Source of the DNA: Paraspadella gotoi
Lineage: Eukaryota > Chaetognatha
Reading direction: 5' to 3'
Assembly (NCBI GenBank): GCA_051294375.1
Contig: CM119265.1
Coordinates: 23,304,776 to 23,368,775, forward strand
Length of the DNA stretch: 64,000 nt
Shown: positions 33,816 through 45,055 of the stretch, piece after piece
Position numbering within the stretch: position 1 is the stretch's first letter
How the letters are laid out: each line of letters starts with the position of its first letter
Translations under genes and position numbers: made by a program
Notes under the pieces: generated by a model
Told to the model about the DNA's origin: nothing
Database searches by the model: none
What the model saw: the letters and a program-made list of their open reading frames with translations, nothing else

Positions 33816-36800
33816 AGATCATCTTCGTTATCCACGGTGTTGCCAAGGGCGGCATCCGCGTCATGAGCCTCTCGACTCTGCAGCCGATCGAGGACACCGT
33901 CGATCACCGGATCGTCCCGGGTCACGAGGGCGAGATCGAGTATGGGCTCAACCTCATGATTTGCTCCAAGTAAATCGAAGGCCCTGAAATAAGTCTCTGG
34001 CTAAAGTAAAACTCAAGAAATAGTGGTGAAGCGTATATATTGAAGCGTATATATTGTCGGCCTCCTCGTCCGTCCGGCCCGCTCCTTGTCGGTCTCCTCT
34101 TCTGTCCGGATCGTTCCTGGACGGCCTCCTCGTCTGTCCGGCTCGTTCCTTGTCGGCCTCCTCTTCTGTCCGGATCGTTCCTGGACGGCCTCCTCGTTTG
34201 TCCGGCTCGTTCCTTGTCGGCCTCCTCTTCTGTCCGGCTCGCTCCTTGTCGGCCTCCTCGTCTGCACTCCGGTATGTTCGTCTCCGAAAGAAGAGTCCTC
34301 TCTTCTTTGTCGCCGAGGTTTCTGGCACTCAGGAAGGAAGGTTTCAGTTAGGGTTCCTCTACCTAACGGCTGCCCGCTTTCTTTTCTTTCGTTTTTTATT
34401 GGGATAGGAGGCGTAGAGGGGAGGAGAAAGAGGAAGGGAAGAGAGAAGAGAAAAATTTGGAAGTCAAAGGGAAGGGGAGGGAGAGAGAGAAAAAAATTCG
34501 AAGGTCGATGGAGAAAAAAAAAGAGGAAAAGAAGTTTTGAAAAATATTGAAATTTGGAAATTTGGAAAGCGACGGGGAAAGGAAAGAGAGAAAAGGTGAA
34601 AAGGTCGAAGGGGAAAGGAGAAAAAAAGTTTTGAAGTCGAAGTAGAAGTGAAAAAAAACTACGAAGTAGAAATTTCGAGGAAAAAAAATGATTTTAGTTG
34701 AAATTAGGAAATAAAGAGATCCAGGGCGGATCGTGGTTGGAGAACAAGTCTCCACATTGGGCGCCACCCTGAAATAAGTCTCTGGCTAAAGTAAACACTC
34801 AAGAAATAGTGGTGAAGCGTATATATTGAAAAAAAACGATCACGAAAAATAATAAATATAGCCACCTTCCGCACCCACCCCTCGCCTCCTTCACCACAAA
34901 TAAAGGCAAGCGGGGTTCATCCTGGGCTACAGCAAAATGGAGAAGTCGCTCTTCTTCCATCTCTTTGAAAAGTGCGACACCAACATCGTCTCCTACAAGA
35001 TGGAGCAGAACGTCTTCTCCATGAAGTATTCCGTCGATTTCGGTCATTTGTTCGTCGGTAACTGATTCGTTTGGTGGGAAAAATTGCGATCGGTTAGCCG
35101 GGGGGGGGGGTTTAAGTTTGTTTTTTTTTATATTAAAACTTGATTTTAATTTAGTTTTTTTCAGAGTTATCCTTCTGACAAGATATGATTTATTGGTGTA
35201 GTTTTTATTTGTTATCTTTACTTGAAGACAGAGGGCGCTAATTAAATAAAACCACGTTATTTTTTTACTAATCTTTTTGTGTTGGGAAGTAAAGACCAAG
35301 AAAATAAAAAACTACTCCAATAAAACCAGATTCTAAACCATAAATACCGTAATCTCACTCGCTCCCCAGCCGTCCGTGGCATCATTAAGCGTTACATGCT
35401 GAGCACTAGCAAGAGCGGCGGCTTCACCATCAGCCTCGTACCATTGGCGGATTTGTTCGTCCCCATGGCGCCGACTGACGCCTGCTACGCGATCGTCTTG
35501 GACGAACTCGCCTGTCACATCACGGTCCGGGGTTGTGGAGGGGCGTTGGAGAGGGGTGGGGTGTGAAAGATGTGAAAGGATTCAGGAAGAAATGGTAATG
35601 GGTCACCTATATTTCCTTTTTTTCTTTCTTCAAGGACGAGAAATTGTATAATTTTATCAAAACTTTAAAACTTTAAATCTGGTGATATTCTGTTTTTCTT
35701 CGGTAAAACGCGCAGTTATTTTGCGAGCGGGACGTTTACAACGCTGACTTCGAGGAGAATAAACCGCTGAGTCGCTACAGCTGCATGCATGACAACATGC
35801 AGGCCAAAGTAAGACTAAAATAGAGTTTAATAAGTTTTTACTTCATGAAGTTTGGATAAAATTGATGATACGCATGATGTTGACCGATTTAGTGCAGCAT
35901 TCATATAGTAAGAAACCCCGAACACGAACTCGTAGTGAGACGACCCCTTTTTTTTTATTAGTCTTTTTATAAAGAAAGATAACAAGGACTAACTAAAAAT
36001 CTTGATAACAAATTGGCACTAAGAGGCTATAAAGGATACACACTACGGCCTCGCTCCCCCCTCGTTCCCCCCCTACCCTGCTGTTCAATGTTCAGTGTTC
36101 ACTGTTCATAGACAGTTAGACACATACGGGATTATTCACGTCGCCAGCGATTTACAGGGTGTTATTTTTGTTTTAATTTTCTTTGGTTTGTGTTTTATTT
36201 CGCGATTGATCTGACTTAATCAAAGGTAAAAAAGAAAATGCTATATTCATATCATTAATACAATATGAGACTCTGTCTCCGGTACGCTTTTAAACATACA
36301 ATTCACGCAATAAAGAGTAAGGCCGTCCCCCGATAGGTGACTTGCATGGTGAAACTTCACAAACACAACTACCTCATCACCGGCGCCACCGATGGCTCCG
36401 TCAAAGTATGGAACTTCGAAAAACTCACCGAAGTTTCAAATTTGGATCACGACGAAGTTCACGGTTATCATTTGGTTTCGTCACATTCTATCATCATTTA
36501 ATCATTTATTCAAGCACGTTTTTTTTTTTAATGCGTTTTAAGTTTTCTTCACTATTTTTTTCATTTATTCATATTATTGGATTATTTTACACGCGGTCCC
36601 CCCTCGGCAGCTGTCAACTGCGTCGCGGTGACGCAGACCCGCGCGGTGACGCTGCTGCTGATCGGCTTCACCAACTGCGTCGCGCTGTTGTGGCGACTCG
36701 ATTACCTCAAGATCGCTCAAAGGATCGAAATGCCATCGCCCATTATCGGGCTGGGGTAAGGGATGGAGAAAAATGTGGGGGATGCTGGGGTGAGGGATGA

Positions 36801-37331
36801 AGAAAAGGATGATGGATTACGAGGTCAGGGATGAATCCGTTTTACTCTATGAACCGCTCAAGTCCGCTCATGGTTTAGATTCGTATCCAACAACGATTTT
36901 TACGTCATCTGCACGTGCGGCATCTTCGTGTACGACGTGAGAGGAATTTACATCATGTGAGATAATTAGAAAATAATTAATGAGTCTCTTTATTTCTCAT
37001 TTTCTCTAAAATTTTTTTTGTCTTTTTATTACTATCTTCTTCTCTCTCCACTTGTACGCGTTTGTTTTTGTTTACCTTTGGCTCTCATTCACTCTCTCTC
37101 TCAATCTTTCACGTATTTTTACTCTTTTTCTTTTAAATTATTTGTTTCTCTCATTCCGTTTCACCCTCTCATTTATGAAAACATATTAAAAGGTATTCTT
37201 ACACAACCGGTCGATTTCCTCTCATCCGACGAGTGGAAAATCACGGAGGTTTTATTCCCGAAATTTTGGCGCTCAATCGTCACGGAGAAATCTTCACGCT
37301 GTCTTGCATTCGCGGCGTTGTCACGTCAGAG
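33816..37331 (+). CDS. WD-repeat gene, exons 1-8 of the placed series
   Basis: Exons 33,816-33,969; 34,906-35,057; 35,370-35,524; 35,716-35,808; 36,337-36,463; 36,611-36,755; 36,879-36,956; 37,193-37,331. All eight have AG acceptors and GT donors, and every phase agrees (2,1,0,0,1,2,2,0). The product has beta-propeller features: IVPGHEGEIEYGLNLMICSK, GFILGYSKMEKSLFFHLFEK, and a clear WD unit HNYLITGATDGSVKVWNFEK followed by DHDEVHAVNCVAVTQ and CVALLWRLD. About 347 residues are coded here. It ends in phase 0, which fits the exon at 55,638. The domain is a WD40 propeller; whether it is a cilia-associated protein is only a guess from the WD-then-helical layout. Confidence 0.8.
33984..34830 (-). 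mobile_element. Possible small LTR element in intron 1
   Basis: A repeat of about 61 bp (starting TGAAATAAGTCTCTGG, ending GTATATATTGA) lies at 33,984-34,045 and again at 34,770-34,830. On the minus strand the right copy is followed by GGG and then TGGCGCCCAATGTGGA, close to a tRNA-Lys-type primer-binding site. That suggests a decayed or very short LTR element read on the minus strand. No gag or pol is seen. Confidence 0.45.
34058..34270. repeat. 33-bp minisatellite
   Basis: About seven units of GTCGGCCTCCTCTTCTGTCC plus CGGCTCGTTCCTT, lying inside the 61-bp direct repeats. Confidence 0.9.
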
Positions 37332-37401
37332 GTGTGAATTCGGTGAAAAAAGGTGATCAGTTAATCGCAGTGTATATTTTACATTTCTACCGATAGATTT
37401 G

Positions 37402-37575
37402 TTACATCGGTCTTTGTGAAGGGTGTAGGCCGTCCGCAGTGTCCGCCGTGCAGGCCGCCGTGTAGGTCCCAGCGTAAATCCGATTCGCCGTCGCTCCGCC
37501 CTGTGCCGCTTCGACAATGATCTGCACCGGTTGACCGCCCTGCATGATGACGATGTACTCGCCGAAAAGTAGTTT
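37402..37575 (-). pseudogene. Orphan exon related to the 9.2-9.4 kb frame
   Basis: The minus strand reads EYIVIMQGGQPVQIIVEAAQ, GGATANRIYAGTY and LHPSQRPM-stop. It parallels RYYRIVNPGEQVLVV, GAATPSRIYVGDL and LPLQRPV-stop at 9,169-9,436, including the position of the stop. It is a single exon within the 18-kb intron with no partner exon nearby. Confidence 0.5.
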
Positions 37576-37599
37576 AGCACACAAAATAATACTATGAAA

Positions 37600-38480
37600 A
37601 ATTGCAAGATTACTTGTTTTACTAAATTAGACTAAATCAATGTAAGAATTTAATAAATTTTAATAAATTTTATATTAAGATTTTAAAATAAATGTAAGAA
37701 TTTAATAAATTTAACTATATAGTAAATTTAATTATATTCTTTATTTAGAGTATATATAATGTTATGTTATTTACAACAGTGTGTCCCAATGGTACTATCT
37801 GTTAACTTACTGCTCCTATACTAGATCGAAAAACTTTAATTCATTTTAATGAATATGCACACAAGTATGGACCTGTTGGTGGGCGGATTCGCACGAGTTT
37901 CGCTCCTACAGACCATTTTATAGGATACCTAAATTTTTAAAATTGAACAAAGCAAACTCCTGTAGTTATTACATAAAGCAATTGATAAAAACATTTTTTC
38001 AGTGATTTTTTTTTTAATTTAAATTATATATTTTTTAATATTTATCAAATAGTTTTTATGATATTGATTAAATAATGTTTTAAATCTTTTCTTTAGATGC
38101 AGGACAGTAAGAAGCTTCAGAGCTTCTATAATGCATTAATCATTATTTTTAATACTATCTACTGAGGCAACTTACCACTAAATCATTAATAAGAGCCACA
38201 AGATGACGGTCTTCCAGACAATTCCCATCTCTACATTTTTTACGCCCTTTCACAAAAACGTAGCTCTTTAGCCCAAAAATCCAATAGCTCCCATTTTTAT
38301 CTGCTACGGTGGCTATATCACCCATTTTGGATCGTAGAAAATTATCTTTTCCAGCAGTCAAGGTAATAAAATTAACAAATTTTAAGGAATCATTTAAAAA
38401 AATCTCTTGTATAACCGCCAACAGGTATGGTTGCCGAAACCCGACCCAACACTGTAACAAGGCTATAATACTTTGCATCT
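37600..38480. other. AT-rich, no secure gene
   Basis: A 107-codon minus-strand frame (38,155-38,478) contains MGDIATVADKNGSYWIFG, but it lacks a recognised domain. A possible 55-base intron (about 38,508-38,454) would instead join the frame at 38.5-39.3 kb to a short tail ending RDFFK here. Confidence 0.3.
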
Positions 38481-38509
38481 CTAGTTTTAAAGATCTCGTC
38501 CCTTACCAA

Positions 38510-39585
38510 AAAGCTCGACGCCACCCCTTACTTTAGTTTGTTTTGGTGTTTCCATGTCTCTGCTAAACAGCCGCGAGAAGCAGCCCATGCGTCGCCGCCC
38601 CGACGACGCCGCCAACATCGAAAACTGTCGTGAAGAGGGCGCCGGGGACTCCGTCGGCGCTGCTTTCGTCCCTGCAGCACCGACGTCGCCCCGACTTGTC
38701 GCAACTTCCGGGAGGGACGATCTTCTGAGGAGACGTTTGTTGACACTCACTTGACCTCCATTGACGCAAGGTCCTCTCGCCATGAAACTGCCTGATTCGG
38801 CGCCATCGCCGTGTTCTCCAGCGCGATTGCCGCGTTCAACAGCGCACTCGCCGCATTCTGTGGCGCGCTCGCCGCATTCTGTGGCGCGCTCGCCACCCGA
38901 TGCAGCCTTTTCCAACACCGCCACCTGTTGGTGCAGACGCTCAACAGCGCCACCCACTTGGCGGCCACCGCCTCCGCAAGCTCCTCTCGTCGCGTAACCA
39001 CTCGATTCGGCGCAATCGCCGCGTTGCGCGGCGCGCTCGCTCCTCGATGCAGTTTGACCCGCTTGATTTGTGACATCTTCTTGCTCGATCACGTTTTGGC
39101 TTGCCTGTCCGTCTTTGTGTGAGACCGACGGTGGTGGGGACAGTCGGCCGTCCATTTCCGTTTTGTCTTCAATGCTCCCCCAAGCCAGATCCATGATGGT
39201 GATGATGGTTTTTGGATTTTCTTTAAATGTCGCGCGCGATTGATTTGATTTGAGTTTTTTGGCGCAGCGAAGGGGATTAAGATTGGAGAAAAAAAGAGAA
39301 CGGTTATGACACACTCACCGCCTCCTCAATCTACAAAATCTATGTTTACATATATTTGTAAATTGATTAATCCATTACGCTGCCACCAGATAGTTTAATG
39401 TAGATATATAGATAGTCTAATTACTAGCAAAGAACATTAGAGTCGTGAATATCTTCTAGCTCATAGATTATTGTAAATAGAGAATGTACGGTTTGTGGTC
39501 ACTTACCGTGTGAGAGGCAGGAGCTTTGAGCAGAGATGAGGGAGAGAGGAGTGAGCAAAGATAGCGCTTGAGGGCCGCTTTTATA
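38510..39585 (-). CDS. Minus-strand gene with TATA promoter, unknown product
   Basis: TATAAAA (39,585-39,579) is followed about 25-30 bp later by a short leader that ends at a perfect donor, GTAAGTGACC (39,506). A 275-codon frame runs 39,314-38,487; a likely start is MDLAWGSIEDKTEMDGRL at about 39,195. The middle part has GGAVERLHQQVAVLEKAA, a possible coiled coil, followed by a repeat of GERATEC. A donor GTAAGG after VRGGVELF would end the exon near 38,508. No family was recognised; a gag-like protein of another element is possible. It lies just left of element D. Confidence 0.4.
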
Positions 39586-39673
39586 CTAGTTAATGAAGCT
39601 ACTCCATCCAGCAACCACGCGCAAACCATGAGGCTGCTGGATCGTTAAAGCCTAATCTTTTATAACCAAATTA

Positions 39674-40033
39674 TGTAACAGATTGAGAGAGAGAGGGAGT
39701 TCCAAAAGGAGGAACGGAGATAAAAAGAGAAAAGGCGGACGCCAGCGCGTCGCCGAGAATCGCTCGCCGCTTTTTCGAGAACGCTCGCCGCTTTTTCGGA
39801 GAAAGGAGAAGGAGATAGAGACAGGAGAATAGAAGGAGGAGAAGATATAAAAGGTGAAGGAAAAGGGAGAGCGGAAGGAAGCAGAGAAAAGTAAAGGAGA
39901 GAAAAGTCGTAGTACCACCATGCTGTAAAAAATTTCCTTTTTGTATTATCTACTTGTAATAAAAGATAAACAAATAAACTCAAACTACCTTCTTTCTTCT
40001 AAAAACTCCCACGTATAACTAAACGGTTCACGC
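39674..40033 (+). mobile_element. 5' LTR, 3'-truncated (LTR-6)
   Basis: Starts TGTAACAGATTGAG with no polypurine tract before it. It lacks the last 45 or so bases, including GCTACA. Confidence 0.85.
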
Positions 40034-40039
40034 AACAAA

Positions 40040-40719
40040 AAGAAAATCAGTTAGAGAAATCGCGCCGGTAATCACAAGGAGTCGGAAGCTGAGAAGGCTG
40101 ACCCTGCAGCCGTCCTGAACCCTGATCAAGTTCAGGAGCCAGCAAAGTGGACAGATTGGCGAAATTGGCAGGAAACGGATGAAGACCTGCAGGTATTGAA
40201 AAAATGGCTAACGGAGGGAGCTCCAGGAAAAGCCCAAGCCCGACGGTATAGTCCGGCTTTGAGATCATATTATGCATCGTTGCCACAGTTAGTCTGCATG
40301 ACGGAGTCATTGTCAGAAAATGGACTGATGCCATGGACCCAGATAAAGAGCTCAATTTACCAGTGGTGCCAGAGGATCGTGTGGTTGAATTATTATTCAA
40401 TGCTCATGAACTCCAAGGGCATCCAGGGGTCACTAGGATGCGGGATCTAATCAGGATAAGTACTATTGGTACTCACGCGATGTCACCATCAATGAATATG
40501 TGATGACATGCAATATTTGTGCCAGAAGGAGGAAAGCAAACCTCCGGCACCTTGGTCCAGGACAAAGCTTCTTTTTTAACGAACGAGTAGCTATGGACAT
40601 AAAAGTAATGACAAAACCATCGAGACATGGTTTTGTGGCAATCTTACTGATAGTAGATTATTTTACTAGATTTGTGTCACTGACAAATCTAAATCACAAA
40701 CCGCAGAGGAAGTGTGGGC
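40040..40719 (+). pseudogene. Pol: RNase H-integrase linker and integrase N-half
   Basis: The plus strand codes KWTDWRNWQETDEDLQVLKK, then an integrase zinc finger: NAHELQGHPGVTRMRDLI supplies the two His, and VMTCNICARRR the two Cys. The catalytic core follows, with the first Asp in VAMDIKVMTKP and GFVAILLIVDYFTRFVSLT. Single-base frame changes near 40,290 and 40,690 break it. It stops at GTGTGGGC, where the DNA transposon begins, and continues at 43,967. Confidence 0.85.
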
Positions 40720-41429
40720 TAAGGCGTAGTAAAATTCCCTAAGTTTCCAACTTATAATTAAAATTCTAAAAAGTGAGGAACGAACAACATTATATCTATG
40801 ACAATTTATGTATAAAAAAAATTTATAATAAATTTTACAATTTACGCAGTAGGCCATATTATACTAGTACTAAACAATAAATGTTAAAATTTCAAAACAG
40901 TTTTTTCTAAGATTTTTTTGCAGATTTGGATTCGTCATAAAGAAGTTGATAAAAAGAATATAACTCTTTTTGAAAAATTCCTTTCATTAAGTTATTTAAC
41001 AAGTTTGAGCAAACAATGTCGGATCTGCCTACGATAATTAATTAATTAATTGATTAATTAATTAATAGATTAATTAATTAATTAATAGATTAATTAATTA
41101 TAATTAATGATTAATTATAATTATATTCAGCTTGTCATCATCGATGTCCTTAAAATTGAGTCAGGACAGTTATTAAATGTTTTGTTTACATTTTATCAAA
41201 CAAACAAATATCCTCTATTATCGAGCCAGGCGGGCAAAGCCCGTCCTGTCTAGATTTTTTTGGTTTTAGCTTTCGGTCTCGCTTTTTTGCAATCATGGCT
41301 TCTGAAAGTGTGATATCATAGGGAGTTGAATTTTCATATATGGCTTCTAACATCAAGATCTTTAAAATTCTCATGTTTCATATCATATTTGGTATTTGTT
41401 TATGTTTTATTTACAAAACAAAAACGTTT

Positions 41430-42042
41430 TAATTATATGTCGCTCTGCTCTCTCTCTCTCTTTTTCTCCGTCACTGCTTCTTCTAAAAACGAGTTCCGGC
41501 TCTGCAGCGTCCTGTCCAGCTTCTTCTCTCTCTCTTCTTCTCTCTTTTTTTTTTTTTTTTTTTTTACAAAAAATTTTTAGATATAATGTGGGTCACTAAT
41601 GTAAAAACGATGCCGCGAACAGGGCGCGAACCCGGGTCCTTTGGTAGAGAATAGCTCACGATACGTGCGGCGCCATAAGTACTGCTGAATTCTTTAACGA
41701 GTAAAGGGGCTGTAGAGCTTCTCTCTCTCTCTCTCTTTTAATTATTATATATCGCTCTTTCTCTTTCTCTTTTTCTCTGCAGCGGCTGTCTCTCTCTCTC
41801 TCTCTTTTTTCTCTCTCTTCTCTCTGTCTCCTGGTGTGTCTGTCCTATCTGTCCGATTTTGCGTGATCGTTTGTTTTTGAAAAATTCTGATTATTTTTTT
41901 CTAAAACTTTTTATTATTGCCATTTATTCCGCGCTTTTTTTCAATACAAAATCCCATATTTTCATCCGAGATTTTCGTGGATTTATCTCTTCTTTTCTTT
42001 CTCTCTTTTTCTCTCTCTCTCTTTCTTTCTCTCTCTCTTCTT

Positions 42043-42079
<37 letters not shown>

Positions 42080-42090
42080 TACTCATCACG
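41430..42090. repeat. CT-rich simple repeats inside the transposon
   Basis: Several CT/TTCTC tracts at 41,446-41,565, 41,718-41,830 and 41,995-42,080. All reading frames here are Ser/Leu artefacts. Confidence 0.9.
41608..41695 (-). repeat. tRNA-like (SINE-like) block
   Basis: The minus strand has TATGGCGCCGCACG as an A-box-like start and GGGTTCGCGCC as a B-box-like element about 45 bases later. The match to Pol III boxes is partial. Confidence 0.35.
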
Positions 42091-42589
42091 CATTTGTTTG
42101 TTTTATTGACTATCATCATCATCAAATGAATGACACATGCATCACATGCAGTGAATGACTATCATCGCATCAAATAATGATTATCATCGAATCAATTAAT
42201 CAATTCCTATTACATCAATAAATTACTATTACATCAATCAATTAGTATTACCTCAATCAATTACTATTACATCAAAATTCGTATCGCTGATTATCGTTTT
42301 TTCCCGTTTTTTCATTAATTTCTATATAGTGGGCTCTGGCTCGACTTGAGTCTTTTAAGATTTTTATTTTATGTCTCCTTCTCTCTCCTTCTCTCTCTAT
42401 TCTTCACTCCTCTCTTTCTCGCTCACTCTCTCTCTCTCTCACCTCTCTTTCTCTCTCTCCTCTTTTTTATGCATACGACGATCCTCATGCTTTTATAGAT
42501 TTTTTTAACTTGCAATCATTTTTTCAAACTTGCATAATTTTTTCAACTTGCATTCCGTCAAAACTTTATATCTAGCTTCTTCACTCACT

Positions 42590-43420
42590 TCCTACCGGCT
42601 CACAAAATTTCATCTCAATCTATCATGGGTTAAAATAAATAAAAGATTCAAGTAAATGTGACTCATATTTTTTTCATTTAAACTCATTTCCACTGGTACG
42701 TTTCCACTCGAAACTTATATCAAGCTTCGTCATACGTTTTCCTACCCACACACAAAATTCAACTCAATCTATCCATCCAATTATGATATAATTGAGTATT
42801 TATTGGTTAAAATAAGTAAAAAGATTTTAGTAAATTCGACTTATGTTTTTTCCATTTAAACTAATTTCCACTCACACGATTCCATCGAAATTTTATATCC
42901 AGCTTTATCACACACTTTCCTACCCACCCACAAAATTTAATTCCAATCAACCAGCCAATCACGAGTTATTGGAGCTTGCTAAGATGGGACGATGACGGAT
43001 TGATTGACTAATTAATTAATTATGATTAATTTATTTACTAATTATTAATTAACTGATTAATTATTTGATTTATTAAATACATCCTGCAGATACATTTAAT
43101 ATAAAAGGAAAAAGAAGCATAATCATTAGTAAACAGGTTTTTTTGTTTTTTTCCATATAAACTCATTTCCACTCAACTATTCCATCGAAACTTGATTTCC
43201 TTTCAATCACACACTTCCTACCCACATACAAAATTCCAGGTCAATCAGCCCATCCACTCATGAGCAATTGGTGTTCAAATAGTGAATATATTTTTGTTTT
43301 TTCCATTTAAACTCATTTCCAACTCGGACGATTCCATCGAACTTAATATCCAGCTCAATCACACACTTACCTATCCACACACAAAATTTCATTTAAATCC
43401 ATCCATCCAATCACGAGTAA
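42590..43420. repeat. Degenerate tandem units inside the transposon
   Basis: About five units of 130-190 bp, each with 'aaactcatttccactc', a 'ttccatcgaaact' block, 'cacacacttcctacccaca' and 'aaaatttcatttcaatc'. The same units occur in reverse at 2,880-3,170. Confidence 0.75.
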
Positions 43421-43966
43421 TTGGTGTTTTTTTGCTAAAGTGGGACGGGACGGACGGACGGACAGCAGACGGACGGACGGACATCATTTTTTTTGCATAA
43501 TTTATCATAATTCGATGTCTGACATGATATAAGTGTGCCCGACAATATTGAGGGGGCGGACCGACGGACCGAAAAAGTGAGTTATAAAAAGTGAGTTATA
43601 GATCGGGATCTGCTGATAAGCAGATCCGACTAAAAAAAGCTATATTTTAAGCTGAAAATCAACTTTTTTATATTAAATATAGTTTTTTTAATTTTTAACC
43701 CAGTTAAATGAAAGAATTTTTAAAAAATGATTCTATATTTTCTTTTATCAACTTTTGACGACGGTATTCAAATCTGCAAATCAAAATTAGAAAAGCCTTT
43801 TTTTAAAATTTTTGATTTTATAAGGATAGTTACTATATATAAATTAGCCTACTGCGAAAATTAAAAAACATAAAATAATTTTTTTTTACAAATTAATGTT
43901 CACTGATGGTATGTTGTTCATAAGATTGGCTTTAGAATTTTCGTATGTAACTTTCACTACGCCTTA

Positions 43967-44871
43967 GTGTGGGCGGCCTACATGGACAACTGGTGTGCGT
44001 ATTTTTGGCGCCAGTTTCGCCATCCACACACGGATTTCGGCGTGCAGTTCGCCGCTCAAAAAGGCTACCCACCTTTTTAAATTATGGAATTCACAAGACC
44101 CATACTGTCTCTTTCCATCCTCAAAGTGATGGTTTGGCAGAAAGACAAATCCGAACCCTAAATAACACCTTGTCTAAAATCCTGATGGAGGTTGAGGTCG
44201 AGCAGGAGAAATTAGGTGTGAAGGAGCAAACTGATTGGGGAGATTTGACCCGGAAAGTTCAGTTTGCTATGAATGCTTTACCATGTAAATTCACAGGGTT
44301 TAGTCCATTTCGAGTCTTAACCGGACAAGACATGAATGTCCCGTTGTCATTGACCTTTCCATTGGAAGACGGACGGCAGGTGCGTGAAGAGTTACCTGGG
44401 GCAATTAGGGGATTGCAAGTTAGACAGTCACAGGTATTCAAAGCTGTTGCAAAGCATTCTGACGTTGAGTTATCTCGACAAAAGGCTTACTACGATTTGC
44501 GGGCTAGTACTCCCACTTTCAAAGAAGGAGATCGGGTCCTCTATCGAAAATACTACCTACAGCCCAATGACGTCCGATCGTTTAGCGCCCAGTTCTACAA
44601 GGAACCCTTTGTCATCACTAGAAAACTGAGTGATGTAAACTATGTCATCTGCCCAGGTGGTAAGAGTGACGGGTCGGCAGAACATGGCCGAAAGGAATGC
44701 CGAGTGGTCCATGCCAATCAGATCAAACTGATTGAGGATTCCGTCGGGGTTCCTACCCGAGAGGTTGAAAAGCGGGATGAAAACAAACGACCATTCCGCG
44801 AGAGAAAAGTCCCTGTTCATTTACAAGACTATGATCTAACTAATGAACGAAATGAACGGGATTTAGTTTGA
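43967..44871 (+). pseudogene. Pol: integrase C-half, continuous after the transposon
   Basis: From GTGTGGGC the frame resumes as VWAAYMDNW, then a core with HTDFGVQF (second Asp block). After a frame change near 44,080 it continues as HKTHTVSFHPQSDGLAERQ (catalytic Glu region, FHPQ.dG..ER), KILMEVEVEQEKLG, FAMNALPCKFTGFSPFRVLT and a C-terminal domain with FKEGDRVLYRKYYLQP and FVITRKLSDVNYVI. This is the Ty3/gypsy integrase core end plus a GPY/F-type module. It stops at TGA 44,869-44,871. The indel-rich parallel is 24,650-25,110. Confidence 0.9.
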
Positions 44872-45055
44872 ACAATTTCTGACTGGCCGATAGATAAAGT
44901 AAGGTAAGAAGTGTGGAACAAAGTAAAATAAATATAAAAAACACCGGGGGCAAAAAATAACAAACAGTAAAAGGCAATGGGAAAAAGTTTAAGTTTGCCA
45001 AAAAACTAACATAGTAAAAACTGACTAACAATAACGAGAATAACGAAATAACGTT

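Larger units (their letters stand above)
40720..43966 (+). mobile_element. 3.25-kb DNA transposon, foldback-type with long inverted repeats
   Basis: Termini are TAAGGCGTAGTAAAA and its inverted counterpart ending ACTACGCCTTA. Inverted similarity extends about 310-330 bp inward (40,720-41,040 against 43,630-43,966), with shared blocks cgcagtaggc, ttgcagatttg, aagttgataaaa and gtcggatctgc, at moderate identity. The insertion duplicated GTGTGGGC (40,712-40,719 and 43,967-43,974), an 8-bp target duplication as made by hAT- or P-type transposases. The inside holds ATTAATTA tracts, CT repeats, a tRNA-like block and degenerate tandem units, and no transposase frame, so it is non-autonomous. Confidence 0.9.

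Noticed and set aside
33436-33897. 153-codon minus-strand Glu/Arg-rich frame
   Set aside because: Reverse reading of the CT repeat and the WD-gene exon at 33,816.
34040-34551. Overlapping plus-strand frames with repeated SSVR..CRPP units
   Set aside because: Products of the 33-bp minisatellite in an intron; several frames stay open because the unit length is divisible by three.
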